This document shows, piece by piece, positions 7,247-15,859 of a stretch of 64,000 bases of DNA. The notes beneath the pieces are model-generated. The model saw only the letters and a list, made by a program, of their open reading frames with translations. It had not been told where the DNA came from and made no database searches. Location of the stretch: the NCBI GenBank assembly GCA_035650275.1, contig DASRHY010000224.1, forward strand, positions 57,803 to 121,802. Direction: 5' to 3'. The stretch is from DASRHY01 sp035650275. GTDB taxonomy: Bacteria > Actinomycetota > Actinomycetes > Propionibacteriales > Kribbellaceae. The stretch's first letter is position 1. The number at the start of each line of letters is the position of its first letter. Made by a program: the position numbers and the translations under genes.

Positions 7247-8557
7247 TCAGGTCAGCTCGGGGCCGGGTGCGTCGTACCCGCGACCGTGGCCGGGGGCAAC
7301 GGCCCCGAAGGTCTGCCGCAGCTCCAGCTCTTCCTTGATCACGGCACCGAGGCGGCGGACGCCCTCGGTGATCCGCTCCGGGGTCGGGTGACAGTACGAC
7401 AGCCGCATGCACTGGGCACCGAAACCGTCGGCGAAGAAGGCGGTTCCGGGCACGTAGGCGACCCGGTTGGTCACCGCGCGCGGCAGCATCGCCTTCGCGT
7501 CCAGGCCTGCCGGCAACGTCAGCCAGACGTAGAACCCGCCGCCCGGCTTAGTCCAGGTAGTTGCCGCAGGCATCTGTTCGGGCAGCGCCTCGAGCATCGC
7601 GTCACGGCGCTCGCGGTACATCTCCCGGAACTGCTTCACCTGGCCGAGCCAGTCGTGCCGGCTCAGGTACGACGACAGCGCGAACTGGCTGAACACCGGC
7701 GGGCAGAGCGTCGCCGACTCCTGTGCCAGTACCAGCTTCTCCCGCACCGCGTGCGGAGCCAGCGCCCAGCCGACCCGGAAGCCGGGCGCGAACGTCTTGG
7801 AGAACGAGCCGAGGTACACCACGCCCTCCCCGTCGTCGGCCCGGAGCGCACGTAATGGCTCGCCGTCGAAGCCGAGCAGCCCGTACGGGTTGTCCTCCAG
7901 TACCAGCAGGCCCGCCCGCTGGCAGATCTCCAGCACCCGCTGCCGGCGCTCCAGCGACAGCGAGACACCGGCCGGGTTGTGGAAGTTCGGGATCGTGTAG
8001 AAGAACTTGGCCCGCTTGCCGGCTGCCTGGACCGCGGCGATCGCCTGCTCCAGCGCGTCCGGCTGCACCCCGTCGTCGTCCATCGCGACATGCACCACGT
8101 CGCACTGGAACGCCCGGAACACGCCGAGCGCGCCGACGTACGACGGCGCCTCGCAGATCACCACGTCGCCCGGGTCGCAGAACACCCGGGTGACCAGGTC
8201 GACAGCCTGCTGGCTCCCGACGGTGACGACCACGTCGTCGGGGTGTGCGTCGATGCCCTCCAGGGCCATCACGTCGCAGATCTGCTCGCGCAGCTTCGGG
8301 TCGCCCTGGCCGGAGCCGTACTGCATCGCGACCGGGCCGCTGTCCAGCACCAGGTCGCGCAGCGCGTCACCGACGACGTCCAGCGGCAGTCCGGCGATGT
8401 TCGGCATCCCGCCGGCGAGCGACACCACCTCCGGGCGGCTCGCGACCGCGAACAGTGCTCTGATCTCGGATGCGGTCATACCCTTGGTACGTGCGGCGTA
8501 CCGGTCGACATAGCTGTCGAGTCGGGTCTGCCGGACGTAGGGCATGTCGCTGGTCAC
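7247..8557 (-). CDS. PLP-dependent aminotransferase (class I/II)
   Basis: Fold-type I aminotransferase (436 aa) of the group often annotated as 2-aminoadipate/aromatic aminotransferase; substrate not predictable. It shows the family's N-terminal ASEIRALFAVASRPEVVSLAGGMPN. Further on are GSQQAVDLVTRVFCDPGDVV, IPNFHNPAGVSLSLERR (Asn/Pro contacts), DNPYGLLGF and the Schiff-base Lys in YLGSFSKTFAPGFRVGW. The GTG at 8557 has AAGGAG 6 nt upstream. Neighbouring ligase and SURF1 genes follow on the same strand. Confidence 0.93.
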   Translation of the reverse strand: MTSDMPYVRQTRLDSYVDRYAARTKGMTASEIRALFAVASRPEVVSLAGGMPNIAGLPLDVVGDALRDLVLDSGPVAMQYGSGQGDPKLREQICDVMALEGIDAHPDDVVVTVGSQQAVDLVTRVFCDPGDVVICEAPSYVGALGVFRAFQCDVVHVAMDDDGVQPDALEQAIAAVQAAGKRAKFFYTIPNFHNPAGVSLSLERRQRVLEICQRAGLLVLEDNPYGLLGFDGEPLRALRADDGEGVVYLGSFSKTFAPGFRVGWALAPHAVREKLVLAQESATLCPPVFSQFALSSYLSRHDWLGQVKQFREMYRERRDAMLEALPEQMPAATTWTKPGGGFYVWLTLPAGLDAKAMLPRAVTNRVAYVPGTAFFADGFGAQCMRLSYCHPTPERITEGVRRLGAVIKEELELRQTFGAVAPGHGRGYDAPGPELT

Positions 8558-8695
8558 GAGTCGCTCCTTGAGGTGGGGAGATGACTTACTACGATGCCTT
8601 ATAGCAGCCGCAATCCCGACTGCGGGGCTGTTGCATGAGATGGCGGACGGCGGAGCAGCAGCGCGAAACGCCGGAGAAGGGCGGGCTCGACCCGG

Positions 8696-8911
8696 ATGAC
8701 GAGGGGTAGAACGATCGGCTGGGCGCTCGGCGGCCTGTCGCTGGGCGTGTTGCTGGGTTTCGCCGGAGAAATGTTGAGGCGTCAACCGGCCGCCAAGGTG
8801 CAGCAGCGTTACGTCGCACCGCCGGCGTCGGACACCACCGAGGCGGCGCCACCGCCACCGTCACCGCAGACCGGGCGGGAGCCGGCGGGCGCGTACCGCG
8901 GGACGAGCTGA
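8696..8911 (+). CDS. Small single-pass membrane protein
   Basis: Protein of 71 aa with one predicted TM helix (IGWALGGLSLGVLLGFAGEML, about residues 7-27) and a Pro/Thr/Glu-rich tail. No family recognised. Its TGA shares a base with the ATG of the acetyltransferase gene, which supports translation and a shared transcript. The 138 bp between it and the divergent aminotransferase gene must hold both promoters; TATAAG on the minus strand (8598-8603) is a possible -10 for the aminotransferase. Confidence 0.6.
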   Translation: MTRGRTIGWALGGLSLGVLLGFAGEMLRRQPAAKVQQRYVAPPASDTTEAAPPPPSPQTGREPAGAYRGTS

Positions 8912-9549
8912 TGGCCCGACGGCATGCGCCGCTGACGCTGGACACACTCGACGACCTGCCGGCGTCCTGCCGCGGCTGCGTGTTCTGGGAGCTCGACGCG
9001 GTGGCCGAGAAGGCTGCCGTCCGGATGGGCGACACCGAGCTGGAGAAGGAGGCCTGGCTGTCGCAGCTGCTGCTCGACTGGGGCAGTGCCGGCACTGTGC
9101 TGTACGTCGACAACGAGGCCGCCGGGTACTCCGTCTACGCGCCCGCCGCGTACCTGCCACGGATCGCCGCCTTCCCGACCGCCCCGGTCTCCTCGGACGC
9201 GGTGGTGTTCGTGACCGCACGGCTGCTGCCGCAGTACGGCGGGCTGGGGCTCGGCAAGTCGCTGGTCCAGGCGGCGGCGAAGGACGTGATGAAGCGCGGC
9301 TTCCGCGCGCTGGAGGCCTTCGGCGACTCGAAGTGGTCCGAGCCGCACTGCGTGCTGCCGACCGAGTTCCTGCTGGCCGCCGGGTTCGTGACGGTCCGCG
9401 ACCACCCGGTGCATCCGCGGCTCCGGCTCGACCTGCGCTCGACGGTGACCTGGCGGTCCGAGGTCGAGGCCGCGGTCGAGAAGCTGATGGGTGCGATCCG
9501 GCCCGAGCCGGTACCGCCGCGCCCGGCCGCTGTCCGCGACACGCTCTGA
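8911..9549 (+). CDS. GNAT family N-acetyltransferase
   Basis: Acetyl-CoA dependent acyltransferase of 212 aa. The GNAT core shows VLYVDNEAAGYSVYAP (strand-turn-strand), and the acetyl-CoA loop is in LLPQYGGLGLGKSLVQAAAKDVMKRGFRALEAFG (about 107-140), a variant of Q/RxxGxG/A. An N-terminal CRGCVFWE segment precedes it. The acceptor is unknown. It overlaps the preceding small membrane protein gene by 1 base. Confidence 0.85.
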   Translation: MARRHAPLTLDTLDDLPASCRGCVFWELDAVAEKAAVRMGDTELEKEAWLSQLLLDWGSAGTVLYVDNEAAGYSVYAPAAYLPRIAAFPTAPVSSDAVVFVTARLLPQYGGLGLGKSLVQAAAKDVMKRGFRALEAFGDSKWSEPHCVLPTEFLLAAGFVTVRDHPVHPRLRLDLRSTVTWRSEVEAAVEKLMGAIRPEPVPPRPAAVRDTL

Positions 9550-9558
9550 GGCAGAGCG

Positions 9559-9954
9559 ATGCTCTACCAGTGGCTCGCCGACCTGGTCATGGTGCTGCAC
9601 GGCGCGCTGCTGGTCTTCTTCGTGGTCGGCGGCTTCCTCGCCTGGCAATGGTTCGTGGTGATGTGGTTCCACCTCGGGGTCGCGGTGTGGAACCTGACCA
9701 TCGTGCTGCTCGACTTCGGCTGCCCGGTCACGGCTGCGGAGAAGGCGCTGCGGCAGCGCGGTGGCGAGGAGGTGTACAGCGGCGGCTATATCGGCCACTA
9801 CCTGGACGGCCCCCTGTGGCCCGAGGGGTACACCTGGGTGGCCGAGCTCGCCGGGTTCGCGCTGCTGCTGGTCTCGTACGCCGGTCTGGTGGTGATCCGG
9901 TTGCGCCGCCGCCGGCGAGCCGCCACCGAGCGCGCCACCGAACCGGCTGCCTGA
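9559..9954 (+). CDS. DUF2784 membrane protein
   Basis: Protein of 131 aa with three to four hydrophobic segments and the DUF2784 features: a start reading LADLVMVLHGALLVFFVVGGFLAW, then HLGVAVWNLTIVLLDFGCPVTAAEKALR, and GGYIGHYLDGPLWPEGYTW. The C-terminus is a basic RRRRR tail. Function unknown. It starts 9 bp after the GNAT gene on the same strand and is probably in its transcript. Confidence 0.88.
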   Translation: MLYQWLADLVMVLHGALLVFFVVGGFLAWQWFVVMWFHLGVAVWNLTIVLLDFGCPVTAAEKALRQRGGEEVYSGGYIGHYLDGPLWPEGYTWVAELAGFALLLVSYAGLVVIRLRRRRRAATERATEPAA

Positions 9955-9958
9955 CGGC

Positions 9959-10018
9959 GCCGTTGTGGGGGCCGTCGTGGGGGCCGTCGTGGGGGCCGTC
10001 GTGGGGGCCGTCGTGGGG
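9959..10018. repeat. Five tandem copies of a 12-bp GC-rich unit
   Basis: GCCGTCGTGGGG is repeated five times with a single T/C variation in the first copy. It begins 4 bp after the DUF2784 stop and runs to 49 bp before the next gene. The 12-bp period would read as Val-Val-Gly-Ala repeats in one frame, but no gene uses it. Confidence 0.9.
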
Positions 10019-10067
10019 GCACGGTCAGTGGCTTCCCTGACGCCGTCGCGGTGTCGCACTGGGAATA

Positions 10068-10751
10068 ATGCTCGGCGTGGCCGGAACCGCAACAGTCCCG
10101 CCGGAGACGATCGACAGCTACGTCGCCGAGCTCGACCGTGCCCTACGCGGTCCCCGTGCGGTGCGCGCCGACCTGATCCTCGAAGCACGTGACAGCCTGG
10201 TCGACGCCACCGAGGCGTTCCAGGCCGACGGTCTCGAACGGGCCGATGCGGAGCGGGCAGCGGTCCTCGAGTTCGGTGAGATACCGCGGATCGCCGCCGG
10301 CTACCGGTCCGAGCTGGCGCTCGCACAGGCCCGGCGTACGGCGGTCCTGCTGACGGCGGTGATGTTCATGCAGCCGATCCTCTGGGTCGAGGGTCGCTGG
10401 CCGTGGAACGACACGACGCCCGTCGACCCGTCGCCGCTGACCACGGCGCTGAACGGGATGATCGAGCTGGTTGGTATGGCCGTGATGGTCGGAGCCGTGC
10501 TGGCGGTCGCGGCGTGCGGCATCGGGGTGCGCTTCGCCGCCGCCCGCAGATACGCGGCCGGTGCCACCGCAACCTTCAGCCTGGTCAGCTGCACGCTGGT
10601 GCCGCTGATCGGGGCCGGGCTGAGCCTTAGCGGGGCGCACGGCGCGGCCGCCGTGGTGACGTCGTTGCTCTGGATCGGACTGCTGGTCGCCGGACCACTC
10701 GCACTGGTGGCGGTCTCGGCAGGCCGCTGTCTCGCTATCGCCTCGCGCTGA
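10068..10751 (+). CDS. HAAS/permease-prefix domain membrane protein
   Basis: Protein of 227 aa. The N-terminal 85 residues (TIDSYVAELDRALRGPRAVRADLILEARDSLVDATEAFQ) form an HAAS-like helical signalling domain of the kind encoded with PadR regulators. About four TM helices follow (near 88-106, 128-152, 160-182, 192-222). Function unknown; such proteins may transmit envelope signals. It is convergent with the PadR gene, ending 10 bp from its stop. The ATG has no obvious Shine-Dalgarno. Confidence 0.7.
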   Translation: MLGVAGTATVPPETIDSYVAELDRALRGPRAVRADLILEARDSLVDATEAFQADGLERADAERAAVLEFGEIPRIAAGYRSELALAQARRTAVLLTAVMFMQPILWVEGRWPWNDTTPVDPSPLTTALNGMIELVGMAVMVGAVLAVAACGIGVRFAAARRYAAGATATFSLVSCTLVPLIGAGLSLSGAHGAAAVVTSLLWIGLLVAGPLALVAVSAGRCLAIASR

Positions 10752-10761
10752 CAGGTCCGGC

Positions 10762-11091
10762 TCAGCCGGAGGTGCCCGGCCGCAGCACACCCTCGATCAC
10801 GGCCGAGAAGGTGCGCCACTCCGAACGCTCCCCGGCCAGCGCCTGTCCCCCGGCCCGGGTCAGCTGGTAGGTGCGGCGCTTCCGGCCACTGACCGTGCTC
10901 CACTCGCTCTGCAGGTAGCCGGCCCGCTCCAGCCGCCGGAGTGCCGGGTACAGCGTCCCGGTCGGAAGATCCAGCTCTCCGCCGCTGCGGGTCTGCAGCG
11001 CCTCCATGATCGCGTAGCCGTGCAGCGGCTCGTGCTCGACGACCGCCAGGATCAGCGGATCGAGGTGCCCGCGCAGTGCATCAGCCTTCAT
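10762..11091 (-). CDS. PadR family transcriptional regulator
   Basis: Winged-helix repressor of 109 aa: LDPLILAVVEHEPLHGYAIMEALQTRSGGELDLPTGTLYPALRRLERAGYLQSEW is the classical PadR domain, with the recognition helix at TGTLYPALRRLE. It lacks the long C-terminal vinculin-like domain, so it is a subfamily-2 member. It is divergent from the MMPL exporter, and palindromes in the gap, one overlapping its own start, suggest it represses itself and the exporter. Confidence 0.93.
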   Translation of the reverse strand: MKADALRGHLDPLILAVVEHEPLHGYAIMEALQTRSGGELDLPTGTLYPALRRLERAGYLQSEWSTVSGRKRRTYQLTRAGGQALAGERSEWRTFSAVIEGVLRPGTSG

Positions 11092-11153
11092 GTAGCCAGT
11101 CTACACATAAGGTGCTACAGTAAGCGTATAAGTAGAGACGCTACATGTAGCGT
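11091..11153. promoter_or_regulatory. PadR/MMPL divergent operator region
   Basis: Two inverted repeats built on TGTAG/CTACA lie between padR and the exporter: TGTAGCCAGTCTACA (11091-11105, overlapping the padR start) and the perfect 16-bp palindrome ACGCTACATGTAGCGT (11138-11153). GTATAAGTA between them (11126-11134) may contain a -10 element. The arrangement fits binding by a PadR dimer; which protein binds is inferred. Confidence 0.65.
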
Positions 11154-11182
11154 GCTGGCACTATTTGGGAGGACGAAGCGCG

Positions 11183-13339
11183 ATGGCAGTCGAGACCAGA
11201 AACCCGGCACCGAGTCGGCCAGACAAGGAGTCCGGCGGTGGCCTGCTGCACCGGGTGGCCGGCTGGTCGATGCGGCATGCGCTGCTCGCCGTCGTGCTCT
11301 GGATCGCCACCCTGGTGGGCGTCACCGCGGCATCCGTTGCCATCGGCAACGACTATCACAACGACAACTCGCTGCCCGGCACCGAGTCGCAGCAGCTGAC
11401 CGACGCGTTCGCCGAGCACGCACCGGGCGGTTCGACCGACTCGGTGCAGATCGTGCTGCACCACGACCAGGGCTTCCTCGCTACTGTCAACCGGCAGCGC
11501 GTCAGCACGATGCTCGCCGAGGTCGAGCGGCTGCCGCACGTCGCCGCGGTCACGAGCCCGATCACCGATCCGGGGGCGCGATCTCCCGACGGTCGCACTG
11601 CGTACGCGATGGTCACCCTCGACGCGCCGGCCACCGAGGTACCGCAGGACGACGTGCGCGCGATCGTCGAGACGGCGAAGCGAGCGCCGACCGACGGGAT
11701 GCAGGTCGAGCTCGGCGGTGACGCGGTCCGTTCCGCGGTCGAGGGCGAAGGCGGTGCCGCCGAGGGCGCCGGCATCCTCGCCGCGCTGGTGATCCTGGTC
11801 CTGTTGTTCGGCTCCCTGCTGGCGGCGAGCCTGCCGCTGCTGACCGCGGTGTTCGCCGTCGGCAGCACGCTCGGCCTGCTCGTCCTCGCGTCGCATCTGT
11901 TCGACGTACCGGACTACACCGCACCGGTGATGATGCTGGTCGGGCTCGGCGTCGGGATCGACTACGCGCTGCTGATCTTCTCCCGCTACCGCAGCGAGCT
12001 GCTCGCCGGTGCCGACCGGCCGGCCGCCACGGTGAAGGCGCTCGATACCGCCGGCCGGTCGGTGATGTTCGCCGGCTGCACCGTGGTGATCGCCCTGCTC
12101 GGCCTGCTCGCACTCGGGCTCGGCTCACTGCAGGGGATGGCGCTCGGTGTCACGCTGACCGTCCTGATGACCATGCTCGCGGCGGTCAGCCTGCTGCCGG
12201 CCCTGCTGACCCTGTTCGGCCGCCGGATCGAGCGCAGCGTCCGCAAGCACGCCGCGCGGGCGAAACGAGCGAGCGGCGACCGGTGGCGGGCCTGGGCGAC
12301 GCAGGTGCAGCGCCGGCCGTGGGCGCCGCTGGCGCTGGCGGTCGCCGCACTGGTGGCGCTGTCGCTGCCCGCCCTCGGGATGCGGCTCGGGTTCGCCGAC
12401 GCCGGCACCGACGATCCGGCCAAGACCACCCGTAAGGCCTACGACCTGCTCGCGGAAGGATTCGGCCCGGGCGTGAACGGCCCGCTGATCGTGCTGACCG
12501 AGGGCAGCCCGCAGTCCGCTGAGGCGGCCCGTGAGGCGATCGCGAAGACGCCTGGCGTCGCGGCCGTCACGCCGCCGCAGCAGCTGCCGGACGGTGAGGC
12601 GTCGATGATGACGGCGTTCCCGACGACGGCGCCGCAGGACGAGGAGACCAGTGACCTGGTGACCCGGCTGCGCGGCACCGTGCTGCCGGCGGTCGAGAGC
12701 AGCACCGGCGCGACGGTGCTGGTCGGCGGGGCCACAGCGGCCGCTGACGACTTCGCCGGCGCGGTGAGCGAGCGGCTGCCGCTGTTCATCCTGGTCGTCG
12801 TGGGGTTGTCGGCGTTGCTGCTGACAGCGGTGTTCCGCTCGGTGCTGGTACCCCTGAAGGCGGCCGTGCTGAACCTGCTCAGCATCGGTGCGTCGCTCGG
12901 CGTGCTCACGCTGGTGTTCCAGCAGGGGTGGCTCGGCGCCCAGCCCGGGCCGGTCGAGGCGTTCGTGCCGGTGATGATCTTCGCGATCGTTTTCGGCCTC
13001 TCGATGGACTACGAGGTGTTCCTGGTCTCACGGATCCACGAGGAGTGGCGTCGTACCGGAGATGCGCAGCACGCCGTCCGGGAAGGCCTGGCCGCCACCG
13101 GAAGCGTGATCACCGCGGCCGCGGCGATCATGATCGTGGTCTTCGGCGCGTTCCTGCTCAGCCCGGACCGGATGCTGAACCAATTCGGGCTCGGCCTGGC
13201 CGTCGCCGTACTGCTCGACGCGCTGGTGATTCGGTGCCTGATCGTGCCCGCCGTGATGCGGCTGCTCGGCACCAAGGCGTGGTGGCTGCCGCGCCGGCTG
13301 GACCGGGCGCTACCGGCGGTCAGGCTCGAGCGCGACTGA
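11183..13339 (+). CDS. MMPL family transporter
   Basis: RND-superfamily exporter (718 aa from ATG 11183, GGGAGG upstream) with two MMPL repeats. The pattern is TM1 (about 30-50), a large extracytoplasmic loop, then TM2-6 including the segment MMLVGLGVGIDYALLIFSRYR. A second half repeats this with MIFAIVFGLSMDYEVFLVSRI. The intramembrane Asp-Tyr pairs (GIDYAL, SMDYEV) are the proton-relay signature. Substrate unknown; homologues export lipids or small toxic molecules. The divergent PadR gene probably controls it. Its last 30 bases overlap the 3' end of the convergent citrate synthase-like gene. Confidence 0.95.
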   Translation: MAVETRNPAPSRPDKESGGGLLHRVAGWSMRHALLAVVLWIATLVGVTAASVAIGNDYHNDNSLPGTESQQLTDAFAEHAPGGSTDSVQIVLHHDQGFLATVNRQRVSTMLAEVERLPHVAAVTSPITDPGARSPDGRTAYAMVTLDAPATEVPQDDVRAIVETAKRAPTDGMQVELGGDAVRSAVEGEGGAAEGAGILAALVILVLLFGSLLAASLPLLTAVFAVGSTLGLLVLASHLFDVPDYTAPVMMLVGLGVGIDYALLIFSRYRSELLAGADRPAATVKALDTAGRSVMFAGCTVVIALLGLLALGLGSLQGMALGVTLTVLMTMLAAVSLLPALLTLFGRRIERSVRKHAARAKRASGDRWRAWATQVQRRPWAPLALAVAALVALSLPALGMRLGFADAGTDDPAKTTRKAYDLLAEGFGPGVNGPLIVLTEGSPQSAEAAREAIAKTPGVAAVTPPQQLPDGEASMMTAFPTTAPQDEETSDLVTRLRGTVLPAVESSTGATVLVGGATAAADDFAGAVSERLPLFILVVVGLSALLLTAVFRSVLVPLKAAVLNLLSIGASLGVLTLVFQQGWLGAQPGPVEAFVPVMIFAIVFGLSMDYEVFLVSRIHEEWRRTGDAQHAVREGLAATGSVITAAAAIMIVVFGAFLLSPDRMLNQFGLGLAVAVLLDALVIRCLIVPAVMRLLGTKAWWLPRRLDRALPAVRLERD

Positions 13340-14611
13340 CGGCCCACCGCCCGGCTGGGGCCCGGTGTAGCGGGCCACCGGGCGGAGCCGGGCCGGCTGC
13401 TCGCCGTACTCCTCCAGCGCGTGGGCGATCCAGCCGCAGGTACGGGCGACGGCGAACACGGCCTCGCCGGCGTCGGGACGCAGTCCGCGGCCCACGCTGA
13501 GTACGGCGAGCGCCAGATCGATGGTCGGGAACAGGCCGGTCCGCCCCGCGACGACGTCGATGATGCCGCTCGTGGCCTCCAGGGCGGGCCCGTACCGGTC
13601 GTGCGTGCGCAACAGCTCGAACAGCGCGTCGGCCCGCGGGTCCCGGTGGGTGTAGACGACATGGCCGAAGCCCGGCAATGCGTTGCCGGCGCGCAGGATC
13701 TCGCCCACCACATCCGCCGCGCCGCGGTCCGGCGCCATCGCCGCCTGGAGCATCCGGTGCGCGGCGACGCTGGCCGCACCGTGCAGGGTGCCGTCCAGCG
13801 CGGCCAGGCCGGCGGCCACGACGGCGTAGGGGTGGGCCCGTGCGGAGGCGGCGACGCGGGCGGCGAGGGTGGACATCGCCAGGTCGTGGTCGAGCAGCAG
13901 CACCAGCGCCGCCTCGAGCACCCGGACGTCGTCGTCGCCCGCGTCCGGCGCCAGTGCGCGCCAGAGTCGGCTCGCGACGGACCCCGGCGCCTCGTAGCCC
14001 TCTGCCGGTTCCCGCTCGTGCAGTGCCGCGACCAGCACGGGTACCAGCCCGGCGGCCGACCGCACCACCGCGTCCTGGTCGAGCTGGTAGCGCAACGGGT
14101 TCGCGGAGCCGGCGACCGACGCGCCCAGCCTGAGCCGGTCGACGGTGCTCAGGGTGGCTCGCCAGCCGTCGGTCTCACGCAGCGTGCGGAGGGCGTCCGG
14201 CGGTGCGCTGAACCCCGCGGACGGGTCCCACGCGCCGGTCCACAGCCAGTGCGCACACGTCTCGTACGACGCCCGCGTGGCCAGGCTGGTCGCGTCAGCG
14301 CCGCGGTAGAACAGCTCGTCGTCCACGATCAGCGTGAGGCCGCTGTCCAGCACCATGAGGGGCCGGCCGGCTGCGGAGCCCGCGGCCTGTCCGGGACGCG
14401 GTGGCGCCGTCCCGGAACGGCCGGCCGTGCGCCGCGCCAGTGCCTCGACCTCCAAGGCGTCGAACGTGCTCGCCCGGGCACCGGCGGCCCGCTCACGGGT
14501 GAGGATCCCGCGGCTGACGTACGCGTACACAGTCTCCTGCTTAACGCCGAGCCGCGCGGCGGCCTGGGCCGTCGTCAGCCGGGGAAGGCCGCCGCTCCGA
14601 TCCTTCTTCAC
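13310..14611 (-). CDS. Citrate synthase-like protein with N-terminal DNA-binding domain
   Basis: Protein of 433 aa. Residues about 10-60 are an excisionase/MerR-like HTH (LPRLTTAQAAARLGVKQETVYAYVSRGILTRERA). A citrate synthase fold follows, with LLLDHDLAMSTLAARVAAS, GTLHGAAS (active-site His) and LPGFGHVVYTHRDPRA (second His); the catalytic acidic residue is probably in FPTIDLALAV. The family condenses acetyl-CoA or propionyl-CoA with oxaloacetate. The GTG start lacks a strong Shine-Dalgarno and abuts a palindrome shared with the divergent citrate synthase, so it may regulate that gene (inference). Its 3' end overlaps the exporter gene. Confidence 0.85.
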   Translation of the reverse strand: MKKDRSGGLPRLTTAQAAARLGVKQETVYAYVSRGILTRERAAGARASTFDALEVEALARRTAGRSGTAPPRPGQAAGSAAGRPLMVLDSGLTLIVDDELFYRGADATSLATRASYETCAHWLWTGAWDPSAGFSAPPDALRTLRETDGWRATLSTVDRLRLGASVAGSANPLRYQLDQDAVVRSAAGLVPVLVAALHEREPAEGYEAPGSVASRLWRALAPDAGDDDVRVLEAALVLLLDHDLAMSTLAARVAASARAHPYAVVAAGLAALDGTLHGAASVAAHRMLQAAMAPDRGAADVVGEILRAGNALPGFGHVVYTHRDPRADALFELLRTHDRYGPALEATSGIIDVVAGRTGLFPTIDLALAVLSVGRGLRPDAGEAVFAVARTCGWIAHALEEYGEQPARLRPVARYTGPQPGGGPSVALEPDRR

Positions 14612-14612
14612 A

Positions 14613-14625
14613 TTGATCCAATCAA
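14613..14625. promoter_or_regulatory. Inverted repeat between the two citrate synthase-like genes
   Basis: TTGAT-N3-ATCAA (14613-14625) lies immediately upstream of the GTG start of the HTH-citrate synthase gene, in the 75-bp divergent gap. Another TTGA half-site follows at 14628-14631. It is the best candidate operator for the HTH domain encoded next door. Confidence 0.45.
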
Positions 14626-14686
14626 CATTGACGGCTGATCACTCATGTATCACCGTGAACGGTACCGAACCAGGCAGGAGGACCGC

Positions 14687-15859
14687 ATGACCACCACCAA
14701 CGGCCGGAACGCCACCGACCTGATCGACGCGCCGCGAGGACTGCACAACGTCGTCGTCACCGAGTCGGCGCTGGGCGACGTCCGCGGGCTCGAGGGCTTC
14801 TACCACTACCGGCAGTACTCCGCGATCGACCTCGCGGAGCGCCGCGACTTCGAGGACGTCTGGCACCTGACCCTGTACGGCGATCTGCCGGACGGGCGGC
14901 GCCGGACCGCCTTCCGCGAGCGGGTTCGGATGGTCCGTGCGCTGCCACCGGAACTGGCCGCGCTGCTACCCGACCTCGAGCTGGCGTCGCGGTCCGGGAA
15001 CTCGCTCGACGCGTTGCGCACCGCGCTCAGCCTGGCCGGGTCCGCCGCCGGGATGCGGCCGGTGTACGACCTCGACGAGGAGCAGCGGATCGACGACGCG
15101 ATCCGGCTGTGCGCGCAAACCCCGACGATCCTGGCCGCGCTGTACCGGCTGCGCCACGGCCTGCCGATGCTAGTACCACGGGCCGACCTCGGCCACGCGG
15201 CGAACTACCTGTACCTGTTGACCGGGCGGGTCCCGGCCGAGCGCGAGCGTCGCGCGATCGAGCGGTACCTGGTCTCGACGATCGACCACGGCTTCAACGC
15301 CTCCACCTTCACCGCGCGGGTGATCGCCTCCACCGGTGCGGACATGGCCGCCGCCTTGGTGGGCGCACTCGGCGCCCTGTCCGGGCCGCTGCACGGCGGT
15401 GCGCCCAGCCGCGCCCTCGACACGCTGGACGCGATCGGCACCGTGGACCGGGCCGCGGACTGGATCCGGGACCGGATCCTGTCCGGCGAGCGCATCATGG
15501 GCTTCGGGCATCCCGTCTACCGCACCGAGGACCCCCGGTCGCGGATGCTGAAGCAGGTCGCCCGGGAGTTCGGCGGCGACCGTGTCGACCTCGCGATCCG
15601 GATCGAGGCCGACGTGGAGGCCCAGCTCGCCGCGCTGAAGCCGGGCCGCGAGCTGCACACCAACGTGGAGTACTACGCGGGTGTGGTGATGGAGCTGTGC
15701 GGGTTGTCCCGCCAGCTGTTCACGCCCACCTTCGCGGTCTCCCGTACGGTCGGCTGGGCGGCGAACATCGTCGAGCAGGCCCGCGACTCCAAGATCATCC
15801 GGCCGGCCGCGCGGTACGTCGGCACGCCGCCGCCCGTCGAGGTACCGCTACCGACCTAG
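14687..15859 (+). CDS. Citrate synthase family protein
   Basis: Protein of 390 aa from the ATG at 14687 (GGCAGGAGG upstream). The citrate synthase core shows TIDHGFNASTFTARVIASTGAD, ALSGPLHGGAPSRAL (His), IMGFGHPVYRTEDPRS (His) and HTNVEYYAGVVMELCG, where Glu replaces the usual catalytic Asp. It could be a citrate or 2-methylcitrate synthase. It forms a divergent pair with the HTH-bearing paralogue and may form a hetero-oligomer with it. Its stop overlaps the convergent cwlM stop by 4 bases. Confidence 0.92.
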   Translation: MTTTNGRNATDLIDAPRGLHNVVVTESALGDVRGLEGFYHYRQYSAIDLAERRDFEDVWHLTLYGDLPDGRRRTAFRERVRMVRALPPELAALLPDLELASRSGNSLDALRTALSLAGSAAGMRPVYDLDEEQRIDDAIRLCAQTPTILAALYRLRHGLPMLVPRADLGHAANYLYLLTGRVPAERERRAIERYLVSTIDHGFNASTFTARVIASTGADMAAALVGALGALSGPLHGGAPSRALDTLDAIGTVDRAADWIRDRILSGERIMGFGHPVYRTEDPRSRMLKQVAREFGGDRVDLAIRIEADVEAQLAALKPGRELHTNVEYYAGVVMELCGLSRQLFTPTFAVSRTVGWAANIVEQARDSKIIRPAARYVGTPPPVEVPLPT

